Assembly: GCA_035651595.1 (NCBI GenBank)
Contig: DASRFJ010000211.1
Location: forward strand, 1 to 36,784
Source: JAFARZ01 sp035651595
GTDB lineage: Bacteria > Actinomycetota > Actinomycetes > Streptosporangiales > Streptosporangiaceae
Reading direction: 5' to 3'
Length of the DNA: 36,784 nt
Below are positions 15,836 through 23,293 of the stretch, one piece after another. A model generated the notes under the pieces. That model did not search any database. It was not told the origin of the DNA and worked only from the letters and a program-made list of their open reading frames with translations. The translations under genes and the position numbers were made by a program. How positions within the stretch are numbered: position 1 is the stretch's first letter; each line of letters starts with the position of its first letter.

Positions 15836-15884
15836 TTGACCGGTCTTGCGCGAAAGCGTACCTTTCGTTAGGAAACTTCCCTAA
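15836..15884 (+). promoter_or_regulatory. promoter with palindromic operator for the propeller gene
   Basis: The -35 candidate TTGACC (15836-15841) and -10 candidate TACCTT (15859-15864) are separated by 17 bp. The palindrome TTAGGAAACTTCCCTAA (15868-15884, one mismatch) covers the expected transcription start. This layout suggests repression by an unidentified regulator. Confidence 0.65.
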
Positions 15885-15906
15885 ACATAGTGTGAGGGGA
15901 ACGGTA

Positions 15907-17658
15907 ATGCCCCGCAGCGTGGTTTCTGGCCTGGTCGCCGTGCTCGCACTGGCAGCCGTGGTGTTTGGCGTTGTCCGGCTGGCTGGCGGTCCCGCGCCGG
16001 GCCGCGCCGGTTCGCCGCCATTAATGGCACACGGCGCAGGGGACTGGACCGCCGATGAGCGGATAGACCTTCGCCCCGGTCCTGCTGACGCGGTGCTGAC
16101 CGCCCGCGGGGACCTGACCCGGCTCGGGCTCGATGATCAGGAGCCGGCGCTGAGCCCGGCGGCGGTGTCCTCCGGCAGGTTCGGCCGGCGGATCAGCTAT
16201 CCGGTCGACGGGAAGATTTACGCCCAGCCGCTGTACCTCCCTGGGCTCCGCGTCGGCGGGCGGGTGCGCAATGTAGTGATCGTCGCGACCGAGCACGACT
16301 CGGTCTACGCGTTCGACGCGGACGCGGTCGGCCGCGGTGCGCTTCCCGCACCGCTGTGGCGGGTGTCGCTGCTGATGCCGGGCGCGCGCCCGTTCCGGGC
16401 GGCGACCGACCGGATCGGGCCCCAGCCCGGCCGGCTGTGCGACTCGATCGCGCCGGAGGTCGGCGTCACCAGCTCGCCGGTCGTGGACTGGTCCGCGAAG
16501 ACGATGTTCGTGATGGCGCTGGACGTGGAGCATGGCGCGCTCACGTACCGGCTGCACGCCCTTGATGTCTATACCGGCCATGCCAAACGGCAGTCCGTTC
16601 TTGTCCAGGGCACGGTGCCTGGAGACGGGATCGATGCCGCGCGCGGGCAGGTGGTGTTCCGGGCGACCGAGGAGCAGCAGCGGCTGGCGCTCACCGAGGT
16701 GGCCGGGACCGTCTACGCGGGCTTCAGTTCGTGGTGCGACGTGCCGCCATTTCACGGCTGGCTGATCGGTTACTCCGCCACCACGCTGGCCCGGACGGTG
16801 GTCTACAACGACTCTCCGGATACCTACGGCGGCGGGCTCTGGGAGTCCCAGGCGGGTCTGGTCGCGGACGCGCACGGGCACCTGTTCCTGGTCACCGGTG
16901 ACGGCCCGTTCGACCTCGACCGGGGCGGGCGCGACGCCGGGGACACGGTGCTCGAGATGGTCCCGCACGACGGCACGCTGCGCGTCGTGGACTACTTCAC
17001 CCCGTTCAACCAGCTGTGTCTCGCCCGGCACGACCTGGATCTGGGCTCGGGTTCGCCGCTGACGATCCCCGGCGTCCACGAGCTGATCCTCACGGCCAAA
17101 TCCGGCGCGGTCTACGTGCTCGGCCAGGCGAGTCTGGGCGGTTACCACACGATCCCAGGGCTGTGCGCACCCGCGGCGGAGTCTCGCACGGACGTGGACC
17201 GGATCAAGCAGGAACTGCCCGACGGCACCGTGCCCGGCGGGATGTGGGGGACCTGGGCGTACTGGAGGCAGGGCGCCGACCGGTTCGTCTACGCGAGCGG
17301 CGCGGGCGGCAGGCTGACCCAGTGGCGGCTGCGCAATGACGGGACGATCGACCTGGCCCCGGTTGCCAGGGCACCGCTCGCCTTCGGCTATCCGGGAGCG
17401 ATCCCGGTGACGACGGGAAACGAGGAGCATCCCGGCAGCGGCATCGTCTGGACGGTCGATCAGACCCACGGGGCGGTGCTCCGCGCGTTCGCCGCGGCCG
17501 ACGTCGGCGACGAACTGTGGCGCAGCGACCGGGACGCCGCGGCGAACGGGATGCGGTCGGGGGAGTTCGACCATTTCACCGTCCCGGTGACCGCCGACGG
17601 CATGGTGATCGTCGGGGACCAGACCTACCTGGACATCTACGGGATGCTCCAGGCCTGA
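15907..17658 (+). CDS. secreted or membrane-anchored PQQ-like beta-propeller protein
   Basis: This encodes 583 residues. The ATG at 15907 follows a GAGGGGA ribosome site at 15895-15901; the open frame extends further upstream, but that part overlaps the promoter. Residues 5-28 are a hydrophobic export or anchor segment (SGLVAVLALAAVVFGVVRLAGG). The rest is beta-rich with repeated blade-like units such as VVIVATEHDSVYAFDAD, LILTAKSGAVYVLGQA and GIVWTVDQTHGAVLRAF, which fit PQQ/quinoprotein-type propellers. Six or so scattered Cys could form disulfides outside the cell. No dehydrogenase ligand set can be confirmed, so it may be a binding or structural propeller. Confidence 0.85.
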   Translation: MPRSVVSGLVAVLALAAVVFGVVRLAGGPAPGRAGSPPLMAHGAGDWTADERIDLRPGPADAVLTARGDLTRLGLDDQEPALSPAAVSSGRFGRRISYPVDGKIYAQPLYLPGLRVGGRVRNVVIVATEHDSVYAFDADAVGRGALPAPLWRVSLLMPGARPFRAATDRIGPQPGRLCDSIAPEVGVTSSPVVDWSAKTMFVMALDVEHGALTYRLHALDVYTGHAKRQSVLVQGTVPGDGIDAARGQVVFRATEEQQRLALTEVAGTVYAGFSSWCDVPPFHGWLIGYSATTLARTVVYNDSPDTYGGGLWESQAGLVADAHGHLFLVTGDGPFDLDRGGRDAGDTVLEMVPHDGTLRVVDYFTPFNQLCLARHDLDLGSGSPLTIPGVHELILTAKSGAVYVLGQASLGGYHTIPGLCAPAAESRTDVDRIKQELPDGTVPGGMWGTWAYWRQGADRFVYASGAGGRLTQWRLRNDGTIDLAPVARAPLAFGYPGAIPVTTGNEEHPGSGIVWTVDQTHGAVLRAFAAADVGDELWRSDRDAAANGMRSGEFDHFTVPVTADGMVIVGDQTYLDIYGMLQA

Positions 17659-17659
17659 G

Positions 17660-17737
17660 CGAGGGGGGTCTCGGGGGGAGGCTTCCCCCCGGCTAAGACG
17701 AGGGGGGTCTCGGGGGGAGGCTTCCCCCCGGCTAAGA
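17660..17737 (+). repeat. 39-bp tandem repeat with G/C-tract hairpins, probable terminator
   Basis: Two identical 39-bp units (17660-17698 and 17699-17737) begin right after the propeller stop codon. In each, six G (17673-17678 in unit 1) pair with six C (17685-17690) around the loop aggctt, and a second G-tract lies just upstream. A terminator role is likely from the position. Confidence 0.85.
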
Positions 17738-17770
17738 AAGGGATACGGCGGAGCACAGGAAAGGAGGAGA

Positions 17771-17850
17771 CCGGCGGAACCCGAGCCAAGCCCGGGCGGT
17801 GGGCGCAACCATCGCCCGGGTCCCGGCGTCACCGCCGAGCGCACCGCCGG
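17771..17850 (+). ncRNA. candidate structured leader RNA (multibranched), class unassigned
   Basis: A closing stem pairs 17771-17777 (ccggcgg) with 17844-17850 (ccgccgg). Inside it are a 12-bp hairpin (17791-17802 with 17809-17820, loop gcgcaa) and a 5-bp hairpin (17824-17828 with 17833-17837, loop tcac). Unpaired junctions are aacccgagccaag (17778-17790) and agcgca. It ends 33 bp before the start codon of a secreted cell-wall-type gene. Actinobacterial c-di-AMP (ydaO) riboswitches sit before such genes and share a ggaacccg-type junction, but I cannot match the rest of that motif. Confidence 0.5.
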
Positions 17851-17883
17851 AAGGCAATGCACCTCACAGAAAGGATAACTGGC

Positions 17884-18861
17884 ATGCGGCTGACCAAGCG
17901 CCGCTTGACCACGCTGGCGATCGGGCTGCTCGGCGTGGCGCTGACTCTGCTGGGCTTGACGGTCTCATCCGGGACCGCTAAGGCCAGCACCACGAGGAAC
18001 TTCCTGGTCACCCTGTATGGCTGGCCGGACAACTCGCCGCCTGGCAACGACATCGCCTACCCCAAGAGCGACGGCAATCCGACCATCCACAACGTCGCCA
18101 GCGGCACCGGCACCTTCGCCAACCCGATCACGTACGCCACCGACAAGGCGGAGTTGCCCATCGGCACCAAGGTGTACTACCCGTTCCTGCACCGGTACTT
18201 CATCATGGAAGACGACTGCGTCGAGTGCGACGAGGACTGGACCGGGCACGGGCCGGACGGCGGTCCTAACCTGTTCCACATCGATCTGTGGATCGGCGGG
18301 CAGAACGGCAACACCAACGACGTCATCAACTGCGAGGACGATCTCACGCAGAACTCGGAGGCGGTGATCGTCAACCCGCCGAACAACGAACCGGTGGACA
18401 CCACACCGCTGTTCAATTCATCCACGAACACCTGCTACGACCCGTCCAGTTTCCACGGCGGTGGCGGCGGCGGGACCGCGGGCACGATCACCGGCAATCA
18501 CTCCGGGCTCTGCCTGAGCGTCACCGGTGAGTCCACCGCGCCGAAGAGCACCGCCGACATCGCCACCTGCGACGGCAGCGGCGCGCAGAACTGGACGGTG
18601 AATTCCGACGGCACGATCTCCAACGGCTCCGGCCTGTGCCTGAGCGTGAGCGGCGGCTCGACCGCGCCAAAGGCGACCGCGGACGTCTTCACCTGCAGCG
18701 GAGCACAGCAGTGGACGGTCAATTCCAACGGCACGATCACCGATGTCGCCGCCGGGCTGTGCTTGAGCGTCAGCGGCGGCGCCACTTCTTCGGGCTCGCT
18801 CGCCGACATCTACACCTGTAACGGCAGCGCCAGCGAGAGCTGGACCGTCAACTCAGGCTGA
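17884..18861 (+). CDS. secreted double-psi-barrel-like protein with C-terminal ricin B lectin
   Basis: This encodes 325 residues from the ATG at 17884 (AAGGA at 17871-17875). The signal peptide is residues 1 to about 34, with RLTKRR before a hydrophobic core and cleavage after AKA. Residues about 36-190 resemble 3D/RlpA-like barrel domains: GTFANPITYAT, then LPIGTKVYYPFLHRYFIMED and the paired cysteines in DDCVECDEDW. A Gly-rich linker leads to a ricin-type beta-trefoil (about 205-325). It has three repeats, each with GLCLSV and a Q-x-W-like end (AQNWTV, AQQWTV, SESWTV). The protein is likely to bind or cleave wall or plant polysaccharide; activity is not proven. It is preceded by a structured leader. 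Confidence 0.87.
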   Translation: MRLTKRRLTTLAIGLLGVALTLLGLTVSSGTAKASTTRNFLVTLYGWPDNSPPGNDIAYPKSDGNPTIHNVASGTGTFANPITYATDKAELPIGTKVYYPFLHRYFIMEDDCVECDEDWTGHGPDGGPNLFHIDLWIGGQNGNTNDVINCEDDLTQNSEAVIVNPPNNEPVDTTPLFNSSTNTCYDPSSFHGGGGGGTAGTITGNHSGLCLSVTGESTAPKSTADIATCDGSGAQNWTVNSDGTISNGSGLCLSVSGGSTAPKATADVFTCSGAQQWTVNSNGTITDVAAGLCLSVSGGATSSGSLADIYTCNGSASESWTVNSG

Positions 18862-18909
18862 TCGAGACCGGCCCAGCGCGCCGCCCGGCGCGCTGGGCCG
18901 GACCCTGAA

Positions 18910-19245
18910 TCACCAGGCGATGGATTCCGGGAACTCCCCGTCTGGCGTGTACATCCAGAACGACGTGGTCTTCCCCGTGGCCGGGTCGACCTCGATCGTG
19001 TCCGGCTGGCTGATGCCCCAGACCAGCAGCCTGCCGCCGCCGGAGATGACGGCAGGGTAGAAGCTGCTCGGCTCGTTCCGCCAGGTATGCAGCGTGCGCA
19101 GGAGCCTGCCATCCAGGCCGTACGCGACAAGCGTGTCCGTGTACGGCTCGTGCCCGCTCTGCGTGGTGATGTACACGGTCGTGCCGTCGGTGCCGACCGC
19201 CGCGGATAGCAGCGTCTTTCCGCCGGCGTCGCTGGGGGCCGTCAT
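18910..19245 (-). pseudogene. C-terminal fragment of a beta-propeller/TolB-like protein
   Basis: The 111 codons encode two to three propeller-like blades: GTDGTTVYITTQSG, LVAYGLDGRLLRTLHTW, GGGRLLVWGISQPDTIEVDP. They look like the end of a much longer TolB/WD40-like protein. A lone fragment of this size cannot close a propeller, no signal peptide is present, and the only upstream GAGG sits one base from the ATG. It is therefore best read as a remnant of a deleted gene, though a short expressed protein cannot be excluded. Confidence 0.55.
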
Positions 19246-19289
19246 GCCTCATTAGACGCCTTGTCGCGGCGCGATGCTTACCGAGGGGG

Positions 19290-20138
19290 TCACGGGAGCG
19301 TGAGGATCTCGTAGCCGTCGTCGGTGACCAGGACCGTGTGCTCGAACTGGGCGGTCCGTCTGCGATCCTTGGTGACCGCGGTCCAGCCGTCGGGCCAGAT
19401 GTCGTAGTCGATCGTGCCGAGGGTGAGCATCGGCTCGATGGTGAACGTCATGCCGGGCTCCATGATGACCTGAGTGCGCGGGTCGTCATAGTGCGGCACG
19501 ATCAGGCCGGAGTGGAAATTCGTGCCGATGCCGTGCCCGGTGAAGTCGCGGACCACCCCGTAGCCGAACCGGCGGGCGTAGGACTCGATGACCCGGCCGA
19601 TCGCGTTCAGCGCGCGGCCGGGCGCGACCGCCCTGATGCCGCGCATCATCGCTTCCTGGGTGCGCTCCACGAGCAGCCTGGACTCCTCGTCGACGTCGCC
19701 CGCAAGGAACGTCGCGTTGGTGTCGCCGTGCACGCCGTCGATGTAGCCGGTGATGTCAATGTTGACGATGTCGCCGTCATTGATCAACGTGTCGTCTGGG
19801 ATGCCGTGGCAGATCACCTCGTTCAGCGAGGTGCACAGCGACTTGGGATAGCCCTTGTACCCGAGCGTGCTCGGGTAGGCGCCGTGGCTGACCAGGAAGT
19901 CGTGGCCGACCTCGTCCAGATGATCGGTGGTGACGCCGGGCTTGACGTGCCGGCCGACCTCGGCGAGGGCCTGCGCGGCCAGTTGGCCCGCCACCCGCAT
20001 CTTGGCGATGACCTCGGGGGTTTTGACATCGGACTCGCCGGTCTTCGGGCCCCTCTTGCCCACGTATTCCGGTCGGGGGATGTCCGGGGGCACCTGCCGG
20101 ATGGGAGAAAGCCGGCCCGGGTGGAGCACTGTCGCCAT
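19290..20138 (-). CDS. map: type I methionine aminopeptidase
   Basis: This encodes 282 residues from the ATG at 20138; a longer frame to 20213 overlaps the divergent small gene. It removes the initiator Met from nascent proteins. Metal ligands are all visible: the two Asp in NIDITGYIDGVHGDTNATF, the His in FTGHGIGTNFH, the Glu in TIEPMLTLG and the Glu in AQFEHTVLV. The substrate-pocket HG of ICHGIPDD is also present. An N-terminal extension of about 45 residues (LSPIRQVPPDIPRPEYVG) is of the PxxP-containing kind found in one of the two actinobacterial MetAP paralogues. It is cytosolic, and the divergent small gene starts 20 bp upstream. Confidence 0.97.
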   Translation of the reverse strand: MATVLHPGRLSPIRQVPPDIPRPEYVGKRGPKTGESDVKTPEVIAKMRVAGQLAAQALAEVGRHVKPGVTTDHLDEVGHDFLVSHGAYPSTLGYKGYPKSLCTSLNEVICHGIPDDTLINDGDIVNIDITGYIDGVHGDTNATFLAGDVDEESRLLVERTQEAMMRGIRAVAPGRALNAIGRVIESYARRFGYGVVRDFTGHGIGTNFHSGLIVPHYDDPRTQVIMEPGMTFTIEPMLTLGTIDYDIWPDGWTAVTKDRRRTAQFEHTVLVTDDGYEILTLP

Positions 20139-20146
20139 GCTTTGCG

Positions 20147-20154
20147 AGTCTAAT
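20147..20154. promoter_or_regulatory. overlapping divergent -10 elements (map and small protein)
   Basis: Only 20 bp separate the two start codons. TCTAAT (20149-20154) on the plus strand lies 4 bp before one ATG. TAGACT (20147-20152 read on the minus strand) lies 8 bp before the map ATG. Neither gene has a Shine-Dalgarno sequence, which suggests leaderless transcripts from overlapping promoters. Confidence 0.4.
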
Positions 20155-20158
20155 GTCC

Positions 20159-20329
20159 ATGGATAGTGAGCAAGGCTGGTGGTACTGCCTGAAGCACCAC
20201 ACCGTAGAGCCATTCGACAGCGACTGCCCCGGTAAGGACCGGCTCGGGCCGTATGCGACGCGGGAGGAAGCCGCGCGAGCCCTGGAGACGGTCCAGCGCC
20301 GCAATGAAGAGTGGGACTCCCGGGACTGA
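20159..20329 (+). CDS. 56-residue conserved-type small protein
   Basis: The sequence starts MDSEQGWWYCLKHHTVEP, followed by CPGKDRLGPYATREEAARAL and NEEWDSRD. The WWYCLKH...CP..DRLGPY..REEA..AL pattern is one I associate with short actinobacterial proteins often found next to map. The LGPYATREEAARAL part resembles a SPOR-like fold. Two Cys and a His-His pair (C10, H13, H14, C23) could bind zinc. Codon use matches the neighbours. A 7-bp hairpin (20321-20327 with 20332-20338) overlaps the stop codon. Its function is unknown. Confidence 0.8.
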   Translation: MDSEQGWWYCLKHHTVEPFDSDCPGKDRLGPYATREEAARALETVQRRNEEWDSRD

Positions 20330-20362
20330 TTAGTCCCGGCCGTTGCCACTAAGCTGTGATCC

Positions 20363-21283
20363 GTGAGCGATGATTTGCCCCCGGTAGCCGAGGCGCGGAT
20401 GCACGAAATCCGGGCCAGCGGCACGTGGGGTTCCGCGCTGACTTCTGACGAGTTCGCGGCGATCCGGTCCGTGGGCTTCGCGCCGGCGGGCCAGGTGCTT
20501 GGCGCCGCCGTGTACAACATCGGATACACGGGCGGGTACAACTGCCCCGGTGCCTGGGGCGGGTACGGCGGCTGGGGGACTCCAGCACGATCCGTGACCC
20601 AGGTATCCGGGAGAGGCGGCTGGGGATCGTTCGGGCCGCTGGTGCAGGCAATGTACGACGCGCGGCACACGGCGATCGACCGGATGGTCAAGGAGTGCGC
20701 TGAGCTTGGCGGGCACGGCGTGGTCGGGGTCCGGCTGACGATCGGCTCGTTCCCGGCCGGCGGGCTGGAGTTCAAGGCCATCGGGACCGCGATCACCGCG
20801 CCGGGCGAGCCGCTGCCGTCCGGCAAGCGCAAGCCGTTCACCTCGGATCTGTCCGGGCAGGACTTCGCCAAGCTGATCATGAAGGGCTGGGTGCCGGCCG
20901 GCCTGGTGATGGGCATCTCGATCGGCTCGCGGCACGACGACTGGCTGACCGTGGGGCAGACCCGGTGGGGCGCCGGGAACGCCGAGGTGGTGGGCTACAC
21001 CGAGCTGGTCAACGAGGCGCGGCACGACTCGCGGCGGCAGCTCGAGGCCGACATGAAGCGGCTTGGCGCCGAAGGCGTGGTGATCGCGTCGATGGAGATG
21101 CGCGTGCGGGAGCGAGAGTGCCCGGTGCAGGAGGGCCGTCGCGACCACATCGTAGAGGCAACCTCGATCGGGACCGGGATCACCCGGTTCTCCCGGTCGG
21201 CGGAGGTTCATGGGGGCGGGCGCACGCTGGCCATCATGTCGCTCGACCCGCAGCGGCGGCAGGCCGCGCGGATCCGGATATAG
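20363..21283 (+). CDS. double YbjQ-like domain protein (first of pair)
   Basis: This encodes 306 residues from a GTG. It has two copies of a YbjQ/heavy-metal-binding-type domain (PF01906 group). The first runs about 20-145 (ALTSDEFAAIRSVGFAPAGQVLGAAVY, then MVKECAELGGHGVVGVRLTIG). The second runs about 160-285 (FTSDLSGQDFAKLIMKGWVPAGLVMG, then MKRLGAEGVVIASMEMRV). The GxVVGVRL strand and following GTAI strand are the family's core. A Gly/Tyr/Trp-rich insert (about 55-82) sits in the first domain. The chemistry of the family is unclear. It lies 13 bp before its paralogue and is certainly co-transcribed with it. Confidence 0.85.
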   Translation: MSDDLPPVAEARMHEIRASGTWGSALTSDEFAAIRSVGFAPAGQVLGAAVYNIGYTGGYNCPGAWGGYGGWGTPARSVTQVSGRGGWGSFGPLVQAMYDARHTAIDRMVKECAELGGHGVVGVRLTIGSFPAGGLEFKAIGTAITAPGEPLPSGKRKPFTSDLSGQDFAKLIMKGWVPAGLVMGISIGSRHDDWLTVGQTRWGAGNAEVVGYTELVNEARHDSRRQLEADMKRLGAEGVVIASMEMRVRERECPVQEGRRDHIVEATSIGTGITRFSRSAEVHGGGRTLAIMSLDPQRRQAARIRI

Positions 21284-21296
21284 GAGTAATACTGCG

Positions 21297-22148
21297 ATGA
21301 CCGACCAGGGTGAGATCTCTGCCGAGCTAAACGCCGCCGGGGTACCCCATGACGCGATGAAGCGCCTGGCGGAGCTGCAGCCGGGCCGGGCCGGCGCGAT
21401 CTTCACCTCGGACCTGTCGGTGAACGAGTTCCTGCTGGTCCGCGAAGTCGGGTTCCGGCCGCTCGGGCTGGTGCTCGGGTCGTCGATCTACCACGTCGGG
21501 CTCCAGGTCGGCCGGTGGGGACGCAACCAGGAGCTGGACGTCCTGTCCCAGGCCATGTACCACGCGCGCGAGCTCGCCATGTCCCGGATGGAAGCCGAGG
21601 CGGACGCGCTGCGCGCGGACGGGATCGTCGGGGTCCGGCTGGACGTGGAGATGAAGGAGTTCGGCTCGGACATCGCGGAGTTCATCGCGGTGGGAACCGC
21701 CGTGAAGGCCGAGGAGGGCGCCGGCGGCGGGGGAGTGACGTCCTGGCGGAACAACAAGAAGCAGCCGTTCACCTCCGACCTGTCCGGGCAGGACTTCTGG
21801 ACCCTGATCCGGGCCGGGTACGCACCGCTCGGCATGGTCATGGGGTCGTGCGTGTACCACATCGCGCACCAGCGGCTCGGTGCCAAGATGGGCAACATCG
21901 GGCGGAACGTGGAGATCGAGCAGTTCACCCAGGCGCTGTACGACGCCCGCGAGCTGGCCATGTCCCGTATGCAGGCCGAAGCGGAGGAGCTGCACGCGGA
22001 GGGCATCGTCGGCGTCCAGCTGCGGCAGCACTCGCACACGTGGGGCTCACACACCACCGAGTTCTTCGCGATCGGGACCGCGGTGCGGCCGCTGCGCCCC
22101 GACCACATCATCGAGCGCCCCACCATGGTCCTGACCCTCGACGCTTAA
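21297..22148 (+). CDS. double YbjQ-like domain protein (second of pair)
   Basis: This encodes 283 residues. The start at 21297 is fixed by AGGAG at 21282-21286, which overlaps the stop codon of the preceding gene. Two YbjQ-like domains are present: about 22-138 (FTSDLSVNEFLLVREVGFRPLGLVLG, ALRADGIVGVRLDVE, FIAVGTAVK) and about 157-275 (FTSDLSGQDFWTLIRAGYAPLGMVMG, LHAEGIVGVQLRQH, FFAIGTAV). The repeated HARELAMSRMEAEA / DARELAMSRMQAEA helices show an internal duplication. With the upstream gene this makes four tandem domain copies. It is cytosolic, and no metal-ligand cysteines are evident. Confidence 0.87.
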   Translation: MTDQGEISAELNAAGVPHDAMKRLAELQPGRAGAIFTSDLSVNEFLLVREVGFRPLGLVLGSSIYHVGLQVGRWGRNQELDVLSQAMYHARELAMSRMEAEADALRADGIVGVRLDVEMKEFGSDIAEFIAVGTAVKAEEGAGGGGVTSWRNNKKQPFTSDLSGQDFWTLIRAGYAPLGMVMGSCVYHIAHQRLGAKMGNIGRNVEIEQFTQALYDARELAMSRMQAEAEELHAEGIVGVQLRQHSHTWGSHTTEFFAIGTAVRPLRPDHIIERPTMVLTLDA

Positions 22149-22253
22149 CGGCCTGCGGCCTGGCCGCCGGCTGCGCCGTCTGTGTCTGGAGTGCCGCAAG
22201 TGACTGCCGGGATACGCGCGCACCGGCACGCATCTCAGCAACGTGGCAGATTA

Positions 22254-22304
22254 CCTTCTCGTGGTAGATCGACCCCCGTAAAAGGGGGTCCAGCTACCAC
22301 GAAG
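22254..22304. terminator. imperfect hairpin between convergent genes
   Basis: The inner stem gaccccc (22271-22277) pairs with gggggtc (22284-22290) around gtaaaa. The outer stem pairs 22259-22267 with 22294-22302 (tcgtggtag with ctaccacga). The right outer arm is repeated at 22312-22320. It lies 106 bp after the YbjQ-like gene stop and before the end of the minus-strand gene at 22470. The rest of 22149-22469 holds only the half-copy at 22417-22436. Confidence 0.6.
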
Positions 22305-22416
22305 GGGAAAACTACCACGATACCGAGGCCCATCGAGCCCGTCCGCCGGGCCGCTGATCCACCGGCACGGCCAGCGGACCAGGCAAGCCCCCGAAAAGCC
22401 AACGGCGTCCAATCCG

Positions 22417-22436
22417 GGTGGGTAACGGTCCGCAAT
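22417..22436 (-). repeat. half-copy of the 47-bp hairpin element
   Basis: On the minus strand this reads attgcggaccgttaccc, against attgcggacagttaccc and attgcggacacttaccc in the left arms at 4537 and 11008. It lies about 35 bp past the stop codon of the minus-strand gene 22470-23195. No second arm is visible nearby. Confidence 0.55.
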
Positions 22437-22469
22437 GGCGTGGCTGGACAGGGGAACGAGACTGCGCCG

Positions 22470-23195
22470 CTAGGCGGTGGGGCCGCTTACCGTGTCGAGC
22501 AGGTGGGCGACCCGGTCGCGCAGGCCGCGGACACCGGGACGGTAGCGGTTGCTCCCCGAGGAGCCTCGGTACCCGCCCAGCTGGGTAGGCGCGCGGACGC
22601 CGCGGGAAACGGAGCCCGCTCCGACGCCGGCCAGGCGCCTGGCCGCGATCCCGTATTCGTCCGCGAACGCGAATTCTCGCGCCCGGTCCATTTCGCCCAG
22701 GTCGCCGCAGGCGGCGCTGACAAGGTGCTGCGCCGCGCCGAACGACACGTTCTCCACGGTCAGCGCCTCGTGCGCCATCGCGTCGAGCTCGGCGTCGCCC
22801 TGGTCGAGCGCGAAGATCGTGGCGCCGAGCTTGCGGGCATCGTTGACGCGCTCGAGCAGCGGTACCGGAGCCGTTTCCGGCGTCACGACGAACAGCGTCT
22901 CGCCGCGACGGGCGGCCTCCAGGCGGGCGAGACCCACCCGGAGGTGGGCCGGCGCCTCTGGCGGCGGGTTCCACCGAACCAGCGTCGGCATCAGTTCCGG
23001 GATCCCGGCCAGCCTGGATTCCTCGTCCAGGTGGGCGGTGAGGTGCCATGGCTCCTCGTCCGGCGTGCCGACAACCAGCAGACCGCCCCGCAGCCGCGTC
23101 GCGGAGCGTAGTCCTTGCGCGAACGCCCGTGTCCGCTCCACCCATCCAGTCGGGGCGAGCAGCGCACGGAGCGTGGCCACCTGGTTCGCGTCCAT
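22470..23195 (-). CDS. hypothetical protein with a possible SIS-like fold
   Basis: This encodes 241 residues. The first 170 look like an alpha/beta domain: GGLLVVGTPDEEPWHL, GETLFVVTPETAPVPLLERVNDARKLGATIFALDQG, then EALTVENVSFGAAQHLVSAAC. The second stretch resembles the sugar-isomerase (SIS) pattern of a strand, a helix and LGAxxxAL, but the usual phosphosugar Ser/Thr loop is not convincing. The C-terminal 50 residues are Gly/Arg/Ser-rich and probably disordered. No signal peptide or membrane segment is seen. It is transcribed alone, divergent from the F420 reductase gene. The function is not assigned. Confidence 0.75.
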   Translation of the reverse strand: MDANQVATLRALLAPTGWVERTRAFAQGLRSATRLRGGLLVVGTPDEEPWHLTAHLDEESRLAGIPELMPTLVRWNPPPEAPAHLRVGLARLEAARRGETLFVVTPETAPVPLLERVNDARKLGATIFALDQGDAELDAMAHEALTVENVSFGAAQHLVSAACGDLGEMDRAREFAFADEYGIAARRLAGVGAGSVSRGVRAPTQLGGYRGSSGSNRYRPGVRGLRDRVAHLLDTVSGPTA

Positions 23196-23293
23196 ATATC
23201 AAGTGTGCACCCAACCGCACCTATCCGCAGCATTATCCGTACGGAGAGTCTTCGATTGCCCGTCGCGCACGCGCTTCTGGCAGGATCATCACC

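Noticed and set aside
17771..17850. Firm call as a c-di-AMP (ydaO) or c-di-GMP riboswitch
   Set aside because: The ggaacccg junction and the gcacagg before it invite both ideas. The downstream ydaO core (ccgaacccgacagctaacc-like) and the GEMM core (gggacgcaaagcc-like) are missing, so only a class-free candidate is reported.
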